From assembly GCF_000226095.1 (NCBI RefSeq), contig NC_016478.1, forward strand, positions 3,400,001-3,464,000: a DNA stretch of 64,000 bases. The letters run 5' to 3'. Each line of letters starts with the position of its first letter. Positions within the stretch are counted from its first letter, which is position 1. This document shows positions 23,950-36,900 of the stretch, piece by piece. The notes beneath the pieces were generated by a model. That model did not search any database and had not been told where the DNA came from. It saw nothing but the letters and a program-made list of their open reading frames with translations. The translations under genes were made by a program, and so were the position numbers. Origin of the DNA: Thermothelomyces thermophilus ATCC 42464 (Eukaryota; Ascomycota; Sordariomycetes; Sordariales; Chaetomiaceae).

Positions 23950-26333
23950 TACTTTCCCTTCAAATTTGCTTCAAGGCTCTTACTAGTAAATTTAGACCTA
24001 AAACTTCATTCGCGTTCTTTACGATATCTAGCCTATTTAGCTTTACTATTACCTTCGGGCGAGGGCTATTTCTTAGATACCTAATGCCTTTGCTAGGCTT
24101 TTACTTTAGTATCTAGTGTATCCTAGCCTATAAACTATAGAAGGTACTTAGGAACTAGCTCCAGGTCTTTAGGCCCTAAACGTTTAAATAGTAAGGGCCG
24201 AGTCTATTCGGCTAGATTATCGTTAGGACAATACTAATAAGCCTGTCCTTTCTTAGTAGCTTAGGTCGAGTATATCTCCTATATCTATACTGGCTTACTC
24301 GGCTTTGTCTTAGTCTGACTAGGCGGCTATCGTGTCGCTAAAGGCGCCTACTTAGCTAGCTACTATTATTACGACCTTAAAGGTTTTCCTTGTCCTTCTA
24401 TAGCTATAAGTTGCTCCTTTACCTATTCTACTATATATTAATGAATAGCTATCCTTGGTTTGTAAGGATACTTAAGTGCCCATAAAGGAGCCCTAGCTAG
24501 GCAGTTATACCTAGTTTTTATAGAAATTAATAATGGTGGTCTATTTAGTCGGTAGATCTATACTATAGTTACCTACTAGGCCTGAGTTCTTAGTTTGTTT
24601 ATCTAGGTATTCGGGGATATATAAGAATAACTCCCTCCTTCTAGTTAGAGGAAGAGCTAATTAGAGATATAGGAATCTAGCACTATACTAGGCCTATAAA
24701 TAGTCCTACCAAAGGTTAATAACTAAGATTACCCTTCTAAGGAATAAGAAGCCTATCACTATCTACATTATATAGCCATTCTATAGCTACATTTTAATAG
24801 GTCCTATCTTGGACGGATAATACGGAAACTACTACTAGAGTGACAAGAAGTGCTTATAGGAAGATATAGTTAACGATAGCTCCTAAGATTCTAACCTTTG
24901 ACTTATAAGTCAGGCCAAATTTAACCTTAATAGCTAGCCAAAGAATGTCTAGCTAATAACGTAGAAAAAGAGCTCTTTAATTTTAACGGATTTAGATAGT
25001 GTAATTAGGGATCAATAGGTAGCTTATAAACAGGGTAGACAGCATTTATAGGTAGGAAACTAGGGATTTAGGGGGAAAAGGGGCAAAGGTAGTATAGAAA
25101 AGGGGTAATCAGGGGTTTAGGTAGTAAAGAGTAAATAGAAGTAAAATCAAATAAGGTTAACTTATACTTCCATTAATAGCTTGAAAATTAAAATCTAGGT
25201 AGTTTCCCTCTAGTTAGTTCGACTATAAGCTCCTACCATTACCGTCGTTACTCTTAGGCTTTAGATCTAGTAAGTCGGTCGCTTAGTTATAGTTACCTAG
25301 TTCGTCTAAGAGCTTCCTCTTCTACTATTACTTCTTTAAGCGCTTCTAGTTATAAAGAACCTACTTAGTTCTAAGGGTTCTGCTTACCTAGAAAACTATT
25401 AGATTTATTGGCTTTAAGCTAAACTTTATTCCGCTTAAAAAACTTCTTAATACAGTTTATAGAATATAGTATCTATATAGTCATACTATTAAGAGTCTCT
25501 AGGTAGTAGGTATTCCTATTCCTAACTTCCTAGACCTAGTATAGGCTATACTACCAATACTAGAGTTTTCGAAACAAACTTATATCGATCTACCAAATGT
25601 TATTGTAAACTAGAACAAGATCGCTTACTTTGACTTAGGCATTCTCGGCTCTAAATTTATAGTAATAGGCTTCGTTTCGGCGTTTAGCTATTTTTCGTCT
25701 AGCTTTAGTAACCTTTTTAATAGCAACTTCTAGATTAAATTCCGTATCAAGTAGTACCTTAGTATAGAGTTCTAATAATTATAGACAGGCTTCTACTTAA
25801 TTTTCCCTGTCTAGTCGGACGGCTATAGAGTCCTAGTAAAGAATTCGCTAGATAGGGACATCGTTTTCAATTAGGCTAATAGGATTATAGTTATAGATAA
25901 GGTTAAAGGGTAAGCGACTATAGCTATTTCGAATAGTGGTATAGTTAATATATAGGATATAGGGAAAAAGCTATTACTAGTTCTTTCTAGTCCTTATAGT
26001 TATCTTTATTAGGGTAGCTATAATAGGTATATACCTAGCCTTACTAACACTATTAGCCCTAGAGTTATAAGAAGAAATAATAATACGTTTTACCCTTAGC
26101 TCCTCTAGGATAGCTTTCGCTTCCCCTTTAAATTTAGATCCCCTATTAACAATTATAACTATTAGGAGCCCCTAATAAAGGAGAATATTATAGTTAATAA
26201 AGTTCTTTACTACTGTAGCTAACTTATTAGGTAGGACTTTAGCTTTTATAAATCCTAAAAGATTATTATATACTCTAAGGAGGAAATAAGGCTTCCCCCT
26301 CTAGTTAAAGGGTATAAATTAGATATCTAAGTA
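23950..26333 (-). pseudogene. G2(-) 3' part: end of pol, spacer and C-terminal half of the accessory frame
   Basis: Minus-strand reading from 26333 leftward gives the end of integrase, then the spacer, then, after the deletion junction near 24480, the last roughly 530 nt of the accessory frame. That end aligns with 49180-49491 plus 57109-57331 in G2(+) with no obvious frameshift. Where G2(+) has TAA, this copy sometimes keeps CAA (for instance GGA-CAA-GGA), showing that the stops are RIP products. Confidence 0.55.
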
Positions 26334-26792
26334 TATGACGAACCCAACTCAGACTTCTTCTAAAAGGGTTCAGACAGAGGTAAATTAAGCAAGACAAGCG
26401 TACAAATCGTCTAAGGGATTCGGTGAAGCCAAAGGGTTCACAATAACACTAGGGTTGTCTCCCACAATAGTTAGTGATACTTGGTATGAGTACCTATAAT
26501 TGTAGGTTGTGGTTGCTATCACTAGTAAACTCCCAAAGTCCACTATAACGAGTGGCTATTTATATGTATATATACTTCTGCCGATCGCTTATAGTCCCCT
26601 TCTATCCTGTCCTTAGATCACCTTTAGTAGCTAGCTATCCTCCGCTATCTTTCTCTTTTGGTAATCGTTTGCCTGTGGTAGCCTGCGCTCCCTAGCGATC
26701 CTATATTAGCCTCGCTTCGTGCCCTTCTTGATTGGTAGCTTATTTAGCCTCTTATGCCCTACCAGGTCGTGGTATATAGTTAGCTTATAATA
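26334..26792 (-). repeat. G1 E2 3' LTR (459 bp, beta type)
   Basis: It begins TATGACG and ends TTATAATA on the plus strand, followed by the pyrimidine run ccccctcttt (polypurine tract on the minus strand). It pairs with 33503-33961. Confidence 0.85.
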
Positions 26793-26881
26793 CGATACCC
26801 CCTCTTTAGGGCTTTCGACCCGAAAGCTTCTTATAACTTGTTTTAAATACTATTAACACCCTCTTTTCTTCCCTATAGGTA

Positions 26882-27589
26882 ATGTCCTTCTTTCGCTAGC
26901 TTCCTTTTGCTATAGCTAATTGTATTCCTAGGAACCGTCGCGATCTTAAGCACGAACAATATACTATTATAATTAAGATTAAGCAAGAGGGTTACAAGGT
27001 CGCTATACCTTACAAGCATTATTAGAATATAAAGCTACGAAAGCGTTATATAATAATAGAGGGTTTAAACAAGTATTAGAACTATATTTATATAGGTAAG
27101 AAGTATAGTAGCCCGAACGTTACAGATGCCTATAGGTTCCTTATTATTTTCCTTTATAGTCTTAGGTTACTAACTATCTTAGTCCTTTCGAATTTGTCAG
27201 AGCAGGAGAAGGTTTTGAAAGAGATTATTAAGACCGAGGCGCTTCTTGCTTAGACATTAAGCTATTTGAGTCGATTGCGTTATTTATAGCAATCCTTACG
27301 CGATCGTGGTACCGAGGTTTTTCGTCATGGCGTAGCTTGTCTAAAGGAAGAGGAAGAACTAGATACTCCTTTGCCGATATCGGAGATGTAGACCTTTGTA
27401 AGTCAGGCTTAGGCATTAGGTGCTTTTGACGTGCTTGATTAGGAGTTAATTAGATTAGATTCTAGTCCTAATTCTAGTAGGTTCCCCTCTTTTTCTATTA
27501 GGGAATAGGCTTTAGAGCCGATTCTTATAGCTAGTTAAGATTCTACTAGTGGAACTACTCTAGTTTCTTAGGGTAACTTAGGTTCTTAA
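26882..27589 (+). pseudogene. G1 E2 antisense gene, 708 nt (RIP-disabled)
   Basis: ATG at 26882 to TAA at 27587-27589, 235 codons, no frameshift, 11 in-frame stops that are all TAG or TAA. Residues at 27011-27106 follow C-x2-C-x8-C-x8-C-x2-C-x6-C, with every Cys position now Tyr (TAT/TAC). A charged, probably coiled-coil segment follows (EQEKVLKEIIKTEALL ... YLSRLRYL), then LRDRGTEVFRHGVACLKEEE, a Ser-rich stretch and GNLGS at the end. The start lies 90 bp beyond the 3' LTR, so antisense transcription from the LTR could drive it. Known fungal proteins combine Zn2Cys6-type clusters with coiled coils; a DNA-binding or regulatory role is inference only. Confidence 0.6.
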
Positions 27590-30500
27590 CTAGTTCCTAT
27601 AAGTTATCTTCTAATCTAAAATCAAGCTATTTGACTAAATACTATAGTTTTCTATTAATAATATATAAATCTAGGATTTCTTCGACGTCCTATTCTTCCT
27701 CTTCGTCCTCTACTTTAATATATATAGTAACCTTAGCATTCTTCGGTACTGGTTCGAGAAGTAAAATATGAAAAACATCTATCCGTAGTTATATAGATGA
27801 TGGTGACGATAATTAGTAGTTAGATGTTAAGATTTGTTCTTTGATAACGAAGGGTCTGACCTTTTTAAAGTCTAGCTTCGTGCTTGGTCGTTTGGTTCGT
27901 AGGTTTCGTACGATTAGGTAGACTTTATCTCCCCTCTCTAGGCAAGGTCCCTTAAGCTTGTATTTATTATAGTAGTTCTTTATTCTAGTTCTGACAAACT
28001 CGAGTTCTTTTTTAAGCTTCTTATATAGTATATACATTTGTTCTACTTTGACTATTGCTCTTGGTACTATAACCTCTAGTCCTTGCTTAAGGTCTGCTTT
28101 ATATCTATAGTTTATAAAGAATGGTATAACTTTGGTCGTTTCTGTTAGCATTATATTATAGGCAAGTTATACTATTAGTAATAGTATAACCTAGTCGTCC
28201 TACTAGTAGTTGACGTAAGAACAAAGGTATTACTTAATAACTTGGTTTAGTTATTCCGTTTGTCTGTTAGTCTATAGGTAATATACTATTGACATCTTAC
28301 TATTAACGCCTAATCGTTATATTAACGCTTGCCAGAACTTTGATACGAACTTGGTGTCTCTATCGGTGATCTATTCCTATAGCTAAGCATATACTAATAT
28401 GACTTATCGATAGATCACGTCTACTAACTGTTCTGCTATCTAAGACTCTTTATAAGGAAAGAAGTATACCTATTTAGTTAGGCGGTCTACTATAGTAAGA
28501 ATACTATTATAGATTACCCCTATAGCTATATCCTTAGATTCTAGCAGTTTTATAATAAAGTCTATTATAACTAAACTCTATAGTTTGTCGGCTATTAGTA
28601 GTGGCTAAAGTAGCCTATACGGCTTATATTATACCGTTTTGCTTCGATTATAGATGTCGTAGTTCCGTATAACTTCTTTAACTCGTGTCGTTAACTATAG
28701 AAAGTCGTAGTGTTTTTTAACTTATGCGACAGTCTTCGTAACTCCTTTATATCCTCTAAGTTTCGACTTATAGAGTTCTTAAATTATTTATAGCTATTAA
28801 TCTTCGTCATAGATATACGCTTTACCTTGGTACTAGAGTTTCCTATCTTTTTCTTCCACTCTGTTAGGTACTACTAGTCCGGGTATTACTTGATACTATG
28901 CCTCGTTAATCCTTTCTTCTCGAAAGATTACGTAACATTCTAGGAACGAGTCGAGTAGGTTATCTCCTACAGGTGTCTGCGTTTCGTAATATAGCGTTCC
29001 GTCTATTCGTTCCTTAAATAACGGTAGCGTTGTTTCCATTTGTCCTTCCGTATAATCCGTTCGTTAGCTTAAGGCATCTACTTATACGTTCTCTTTACCC
29101 TTCTTATAATAGATCTCAAAATTAAATTCTATAAGGAATTTTACTTATTATATTTATTGTCTATTAAGCTCCTTTATCATTGTAAAGTATTGTAAATTCT
29201 TATAATCTATATATACTTATATTAGTTCGATTATACTACTAAGGTATAGTTACTATTCCTTAAAAGCTTTAATAATTGTAAGTAGTTTCTTATTATAGAT
29301 TAGATAATTAAGATGTAGTCTATCGAGCTTCTTTAAAAAGAAGGCTATAGGATATAGCTTCCCTTGTTTGTCCCGTTATTCTAACTATCCTCCGATAGCA
29401 TAGTCTAAAGCGTCCGTTTCTACCTCAAATAGCTTCCTAGAATCTAGTAATACTAGTATTAGATCTTTAGTAATGGCGTCGCGGATCTATATAAATGCTT
29501 ACTTATATTACTCTTTCTATTAGAATTTAGCGTTCTTCCTAGTAAGTTTGTGTAAAGGTCGTATAATCGCTCTAAAGTTCCTAATAAACATCTGATAGAA
29601 GTTCGTAAACCCGATGAAACTTCGTACTTCCGTGACTAACGTCGGTCGTAGCTAATCCTTGATAGCTTCGACCTTTAAAGGTTCTATCTAGATTTGTCCT
29701 AGGGATATCTTGTATTCTAAAAACACCGTCTTCCTAATATGGAATTCGCTCTTTTCCTTATTAACTAATAGCTTATACGTATATAATATATCTAGCATTA
29801 CTCTTATATACTTCCGGTATTCGTCTATCGTTTTGGAGAAGATAAGTATATTGTCAAGATAATATACCGTAAATTTGTCGAGAAAGGGTCGGATAGCTTG
29901 ATTAATTAGGGCTTAGAACGTTACTAGCGCATTTATAAGTCTAAATAGCATAATAAGGTACTTATAGTGGCTATAGGGTATTCTAAAGGCCGTTTTCTAC
30001 TTATTGCCTTCTTTAATCTATATATAGTTATAGGCCGATAGTAAGTTAAGATATATAAAATATTAGGCTCCTATTAACTAATCTCGGAGCCGTAAGATTA
30101 GCAGTAACAAATATTAGTTTTTTATAGTCTATTCGTTAAGTTGCCAATAGTTAACGTATAACTATAGCTTTCTATCTTTCTTAGGCACAAACAGGATTAG
30201 GTAGCTTACTAGCGATGTCGATAGGCAGATATATCCTCTTCAAAGATTCTCCTCTAAGTATCACTTAAGTTCTTCGTTCTATATCTAGCTCATATAATAA
30301 ATCTTAAAGAACTTTAGTTATACTCCTTCCTTAAGCTTGATCTTGTAATCCTATAGGCTATATTCTAGTAATCCTTCTAGATACTTCGGTTTAAATGCTA
30401 GGTATCCTTTATATTCCTTTAGTACTTCCCTAGTCTTGTCTTGTCTCTCGGTTTTCTAATAGTATATGAACTTGGTTCTGTCTACGGTGATGCTGGCGAT

Positions 30501-33480
30501 TTCTCCTATCTCAGCCTACTACTCTAGTTATAGTGCTCCGTATTCGTTAACGGAGAGAATAGCTATCGGTGGTTTAGCTTGTTCCTCCTGTCGTAACGTC
30601 GATATCATTATACTGCTTCTTCTAGAGTCCGTAGTAGTCTGCCTACCACTGTCCGTCTCTTACGGTAGATCTGTAGGATATGCCTTCCCCTAAGTATCGT
30701 CTGCTTGCGATCCTTATACGCTCCCTATCTTGCTAGTTAAATATAACTCTATTTAGGGTCGTAGGTAGCTACTATTCTTCTAACTAATGTCTAGGTTATA
30801 ATCTTTATACTATAGTAATTCTAATATTATATCTTTGTCATTGCCTATATCTATAATGCTGAATATAATTACTATAGTTTTCCCTGCTATAGTGATATCG
30901 ATCGGTTTGGTCTCCCTATATACCTATTGTATCGGAAATGGCCCTTTAATTATATTATGCTTCCGCTTTATTCTCTAGGGTATCTATAGCTAATTTATAA
31001 GTGTTGGTGAAATTAGGTTTATCTCTACTCTACTATCTACTAGTATAAGCATTTTGTGCTATCTCTATTATGCTATTATCTATAATTACTTGTCTTACTG
31101 CTGTCGTCTAAAGATTACGGCGATTTCCTATATTTCTACTAGGAGGTCTCGATATAGTAGTCTTTTACACTAGTTCCCCTTATACTACGCTACTACTCGC
31201 CGCTATATAGGCATTAATGGTTTTCGGGCCCCTTAAAGGGCCCTAACCTGTTTCCTAGGTTAATGCTGACCTCTTTAGTTATTTAGCTAATAGCGGCTTC
31301 GTTAATCGTACTTATTTCTATAAGCTATTAAGTGCTAGTAGCTTCTTACTATTAGGTCCGTTCTACTTTCCATTATATATGCTATAGCTTTATCTAAAGC
31401 TTCTAAATCCGCAATTTCTTTTCGTCCGCGTAGTAGAGACAGTCGTTACTTCGGTACGAGTCCTATATGTCTCGTCCTATTCTATAGTATCTAGGCTAGA
31501 CTCGTTTTAGTACTACCGTAATACCTTCTAGATCGCGGGCTTCGATTTTCTAGAGTAATTCGGCTACTCTATTTCCTATATTATAGACCTATTCTATAAG
31601 GCGGAGGCTTCCGTCCTCATTTCCTCGTTAGGTCAGCTAGTGATTATTTTCGAACTTATTATAAAAGTAGTATCGGCATTCGTATAACATATACTAGAAC
31701 TAGGGCACTTATATATATGCCTTGTGTCGCAAGTATAGTCGTGTAGCATTGCCTAGAAGGTATTAGAATTCTTTTCCGAATCCTTCCCACTATACATATA
31801 TTATAGGTACTCTAATGCTAAGGTAGGGGTGTTTCTTCTAGTAGTTTTCCTACGTGCGTTTGTCTTTTTCACGGTTTATACGTATAAACTAGTACTCTAG
31901 GTTCTATACGCTATAGCTAAGTTACTAATCGTCAAAATATTTGGCATAGCTATTAGGCCTATTATATATTATAGGCTATTCCCCTTTAATAGTTTCTACG
32001 ATACGTCGGAGTTCCCTTATTTCGTCCCTCATTTCATCGCTCTACTAGGTAAGTCAAATTAAGCGTCTATCCTATTTGCATAGTTCCGTATTAAGCCGGA
32101 AAACTTCGTTATAGTACCATTCGATTCGTTCCTAGAGGAATAGAACATTAGGTCTAGGTCTTTTATTTCCTTAGGTGTCGGTTATCTACGATCCATCCCG
32201 CCTCTAGGTAACTATAAAACCCTACTGCCTTAAGGCTAGGAGAATCGAAATTAGTAGTATATATTCTCCTACCGTATCCTATTTAGTAAGACCCGTTTCT
32301 AGGTCTATAGTAACCAGTTCGGAGTACGGTGCTTGTTTGTCTTTACTATCGCCGTTACGTCCGAGACTATCCGTATTACTGTCCCTATTCTTATAGCTTG
32401 TAGCCGCTACTTTAATGATATCCTTGGCGGTTTCGTTAATAGTCGTAATTTCCTTTCTAAGGACTAGTTTCTAGTCTTTCTTCGAGCTTTAATATTCTCG
32501 TTTGTAGTGTCCTTTCTTTCTATAGTTATAGTAGGTAGCGTTAGACTTGTCTTTGGCTGTCTTTTTCTTATCCTGCTTCTATGCTACGTCTATATCTATA
32601 GCTCTAGGATACGTCCTATATAATATACTGACATATGTTCGTTTTTTCTTATCGTTAGCCTTGACCGCGGTTCCGTTTATCTGACCTTGTTTCTACTACT
32701 CTTATATATAGAGTCGATTATCGATTCTAATAGCCTATATAATATATTCGTCTAGAGTCTTAGGCTAGTTATACTTATATAGTTTATCCTTAACCTTTTC
32801 CTTTAAGCTAGTATAGAATAGTTATATTAATACCTTATTATTAAGCTAAGACTTAAGTATGTTCTATCTAAACTATATAGCGTAGGAGGCTACTAACTTA
32901 GTCTATCAGAGATTAGTAAGTCTTTCTTATATATAAATCTTTTTATCTTTATTACTAAAAACCTTTCGAAGCTTTTCTTTAAACCGGTCATAGGATCAAA
33001 AGACTGCTTATATAAATACGTCTCAGTCATCTTTATCTTCCTTAATAAGATAGTCGTTCTATATAGACTTAAACCATTTAAGTGCCTTACCTTCTAGTCT
33101 TATAGCTATATAGAGGACTTTAGCTTTATTATCCGGAAACTTATTATTATTAAGCTAGAAGTAGGATCAGAGGTTTATTAGGAATCCTATAAGATCCTCC
33201 TTAGTTCCTCCGTATTTGCTAGGTAGTTCGATCTTAATATAGTTTGCTTTGGCGCCCTTAAGTACCTTAATTTTAGCGTAGGCCTCGTTAACTAGCTTCT
33301 ACGAGTGCTTTTCGCCGTTTTCGAGTTCTTTAATCCGAGCTTAAATAACCTTGTCTCTCTAGTCTAACTCCTAGATCCGCTACTAGAGTTAACCGAGCTA
33401 GGCAAGTAGCTATTCGGCCATAACGTTAGTAGCTATGTCGATGTCGAGGTCAAAATTACCTCCGTTCTAAGCTATAATAG
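27498..33480 (-). pseudogene. G1 E2 gag-pol with chromodomain (RIP-disabled)
   Basis: Same domain order as E1. The zinc knuckle near 32490-32540 keeps KKGHYKRE but has lost cysteines. Protease reads VDSR near 31020-31050. The RT box at about 29837-29890 reads YYLDNILIFSK, so one catalytic Asp is Asn. The integrase core at about 28330-28390 reads ITDRDTKFVSKFWQALI, well preserved. The integrase C-terminal block is an open stretch (28151-27813) that includes RGDKVYLIVRNLRTKRPSTK. The chromodomain is at about 27600-27715. The end overlaps the antisense gene. Confidence 0.8.
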
Positions 33481-33502
33481 AACAAAGGGAGTGATAATAA
33501 CG

Positions 33503-33961
33503 TATAACAAACCTAACTTAGACTTCTTCTAAAAGGGTTTAGATAGAGATAAATTAAGCGGGATAAGCGTATGAATTGTCCAAGGGATTTGGTAAAGCTA
33601 AAGGGTTTATAATAATACTAGGGTTATCTCTTACAATAGTTAGTGATGCTTGGTATAAGTACCTATGATTATAGGTTATAGTTACTATCACTAGTAAACT
33701 CCTAGAGTCTACTATAACGAGTGGCTATTTATATATATATATACTTCTGCCGATTGCTCATAGTCCCCTTCTATCCTGTCCTTGGATCGCCTTTGGTAGC
33801 TAGCTATCCTCTGCTATCTTTCTCTTTTGGTAATCGTTCGCCCGTAGTAGCCCGCGCTCCCTAGCGATCCTGTGTCAGCCTCGCTTCGTGCCCTTCTTGA
33901 TTGGTGGCTCATTTAGCCTCCTATGCCCTACCGGGTCGCGGTATATGGTTGGCTTGTAACA
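33503..33961 (-). repeat. G1 E2 5' LTR (459 bp, beta type)
   Basis: Direct repeat of 26334-26792 with identical length; ends GTAACA and is followed by the duplication aagta. Confidence 0.85.
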
Positions 33962-33966
33962 AAGTA

Positions 33967-36900
33967 CCATTTCGCGAATAGAATTAGAGAAGGTTCCGAA
34001 TATAAATATACCTCTTTAAATCTTTTAGTATCCTATACCTAATACTTTAGGTAAATATAAATCTACTCTACTATATTAGTATATATTCCCTTCTAATAAT
34101 AGTAGTTAGTAACCCTTTAGTAAGTAGCTTCTCTACCCTTATAGCCTATCTTATTATAATAGGCTTAGAAAATTCGTCGCCTTTCTTCTAAGGTATCTAC
34201 TATATAGTAAGGATTCTAGGTATTATTTACTAGCTAAAGGAATAGATAGCCCTTGTCTATTAAATATTTGAATGCTTCCTTCTTAAATAGATGTCGCCAC
34301 TAATATAGTCAGATAGCTATAGGTTTTTCTAGAGTAGCCAAGTACTATACGATAGCTCTAGAGTGTTTAGAGTATCCTTCCTTGAGGTTCGGGTCTATAG
34401 GTTTAGGAAGATCGCTAACGCGGTTAGTATAGATTTATATGTCAACCTAATCGTTAATATCCTCCTCGTTTATTTTCTCTATCTAGTCAGACAGACTAAG
34501 AGGCTTCTACAAAAGCCTATTAGTAATAGCGTTTTTAGAACCTAGAATGTACTTAACCTTAAAGTTAAATAGCCAAATCTATACGATCTACTACATTATT
34601 AAGGCTCTAGGTATATTACTAGCTATACTATTTAACTAGTAAACTAGGATAAGAGCGTCTATCTCTATAATAAAGTAAATACTAAAGAGGTACTATTAGA
34701 AACATTTCAATAGGAAAAGCAGTTTATAGAGCTCCTATTTAGTAGGGTTATACCGTTTTTCTGCCTTAGATTATATCCTACTCTTAAACCGGTATAAGTA
34801 CCTCTTCTTATTAGGGCCGACTTATTCGATAACTCCTCCTTAACCAAAAAGACTTATATTAGTCATTAGGTATATCTGACTATACCTAGGGTCATCGAAA
34901 ACAAGTAGTACAAGGACTAGGGTAGTAATTATTCAAGTTTAGAGTTTCTTTATAGCCTACTATTAAGTAAGGCCTTATTCCTAATAGGTATTCTTCTTTA
35001 TTAGGTTATATAATAGCCAAGTAATAGTAGTAAAGTACTTTATCTAGATCTAGTAGTAGCTAATAATCCCTAAGAAGGTACGAATATCCTTTAAATCCAA
35101 ATAGAAAGTCTACTTAAGGATTTTCATAACTTTAATATTATTAGGTAATCGCCCTTTAGGTATATAGAGGTAGCCAAGTAATATCACTTATAGGCGGTAC
35201 TACTAGGATTTCCTAGCTATAATAGTAGCTCTAGCAAGTTTAGCATTTAGGAGAACTACGTTAACGTTTTAAAGGTATTTAACTATAAACTTCCGTAATC
35301 TAAGAGTAACTTCTTCCCTATTATAGTCAGACCACAGCCCCTTTATATAAATATTATCTAGGTAAACACAGCAAATATCCGGAATTAGGTTCTAGAAGAT
35401 CCGGGTCATCGCTTGTTAAAACTAGGTAATAGAGTTCGTTCTACCTATAGGGAGGGTATATATCTAGAAGAGGCCGATAGGCATTTAAAAGGTTATAAGG
35501 TCCCGGCTCTATTTGTCAAGGCTGACTTGGTTATACCTAGAAAACAGGTCTAAGAAGGAGATAACTTTATAACCCCTAAAGTCCTTACTAAATTCCTCTA
35601 TAGCCGGTAGTATGAATACATCCCGTATGGTTATAGCATTGGCTTTCTAGGCATTATTAATTAGCTAGAGACCGCTATCCTTCCTAAGGATTAGGAACTA
35701 GTTGTTATAGTAGCTCCTATAGCTAGGCTCGATGATCCTACGCTAGATCTGCTACTTTAGGAGGTTAATAACCTTTAGCATTAACGGCTTCGGGATAGGG
35801 ATACTCTTTAATTACTATACTATATAAGGAATGGTCCAGATAACCTAAAGGGGAATAATGTCAGGGTAAATCTATTTATATTTAGTGAAATCTTATATTA
35901 GAGTAGCCTCCCTATTCTATAGAACCTATATAAAGAGTTCCTTCTCTTAATTAGATAGGAAACTCCCTATAGATGTAAGTAACGTATTAAGCTAGTTAAC
36001 TATAAGCCATGTCCTGGGTTCTAGGTCCGAAAACCATAGTATAATAAGGCTATCCTACTCTAACCTAAACTTTATCTTCTTAGTAGCTTCCCTTAGGCGC
36101 CGTTCCCGCTAGTTAGGGTCACCGTTAGGTACTAAACTATCGCTAACGGCTATATCTATAGGGTAAACTTTTCTAGCCGCGGACTTTCGTATAGTAAATG
36201 TCTATACCTCCTATAACCCTTTTCTAACCTCTAATATAAGTTTCCTAAGCATTTTTCATCTATCTAGATAGCTAGGCTTGTCCGTTTCGCCCTCTGTTTC
36301 CTAATGTCCCTATTTTAAAGCGTCTTATCTAGTAAGACAAAATGTCGAAACTTTAGTAAGTATATCGATAAGAGGTAGGTAAGAAATCCTTAGTATTATA
36401 TTAAAAATGGCTTTATTAGCCTAATTATTAAGAAATCCAAGTAGAATTTTACTATCCTAAATGTTAGTAAATATAGGGGTAGTAGTAGTTATTATAACTA
36501 GATGCTAGAGTTTGTCCCTTATAAGTTAATGTTTTCTTTCGAACGTCCTTTTAGCTATAATATCCGAGATAATCGACGTTTTAATTAACTTATTCTTAGT
36601 AATAATGTTTACTATAACTAGACGGTTAGCTTTATAGCTAAATATTAGGCTTATATTACAGATAAATAGTATACCTAGTAAAATTTGGTAATTACTAGTA
36701 TCTCTATCTAAAATAAAAAAATGCTTATGAATTGAGATAGCCCCTAAGATAATCGTACTAACCATTTCTCTGGTAAATAGCCTACTATTATAAAGACCTT
36801 AGGAAATTACTGTCATTATCTATATAAGGAGATAATATTTCTATATTAGGCTAAGGGTAATTATATTATACTTAGATCTAATATTAATTAGAGCAAGTAC

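Larger units (their letters stand above)
26334..33961 (-). mobile_element. Chromodomain Gypsy element G1, copy E2 (subfamily beta)
   Basis: A 7,628-bp element with two 459-bp LTRs (26334-26792, 33503-33961) and duplication aagta (26329-26333, 33962-33966), inserted in the minus-strand G2. It is the most deeply nested element in the window. Organisation is as in E1: gag-pol on the minus strand and the antisense gene beside the 3' LTR. Confidence 0.9.

Noticed and set aside
27228-27416. Minus-strand 62-codon frame in E2
   Set aside because: It lies opposite the 708-nt antisense gene, is not open in E3 or E4, and is beyond the likely end of pol.
30466-30693. Plus-strand open frames opposite RT/protease (also 45554-45775 and 53622-53843)
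   Set aside because: Same position in three G1 copies, but opposite well-conserved pol sequence, short, and without a consistent start context. They are explained by the codon pattern of pol; the antisense gene near the LTR is the better supported one.
36526-36765. 79-codon minus-strand open stretch as a free-standing gene
   Set aside because: It is the retropepsin end of the G2(-) polyprotein that happens to lack stops, matching 9787-10020 in the other copy.
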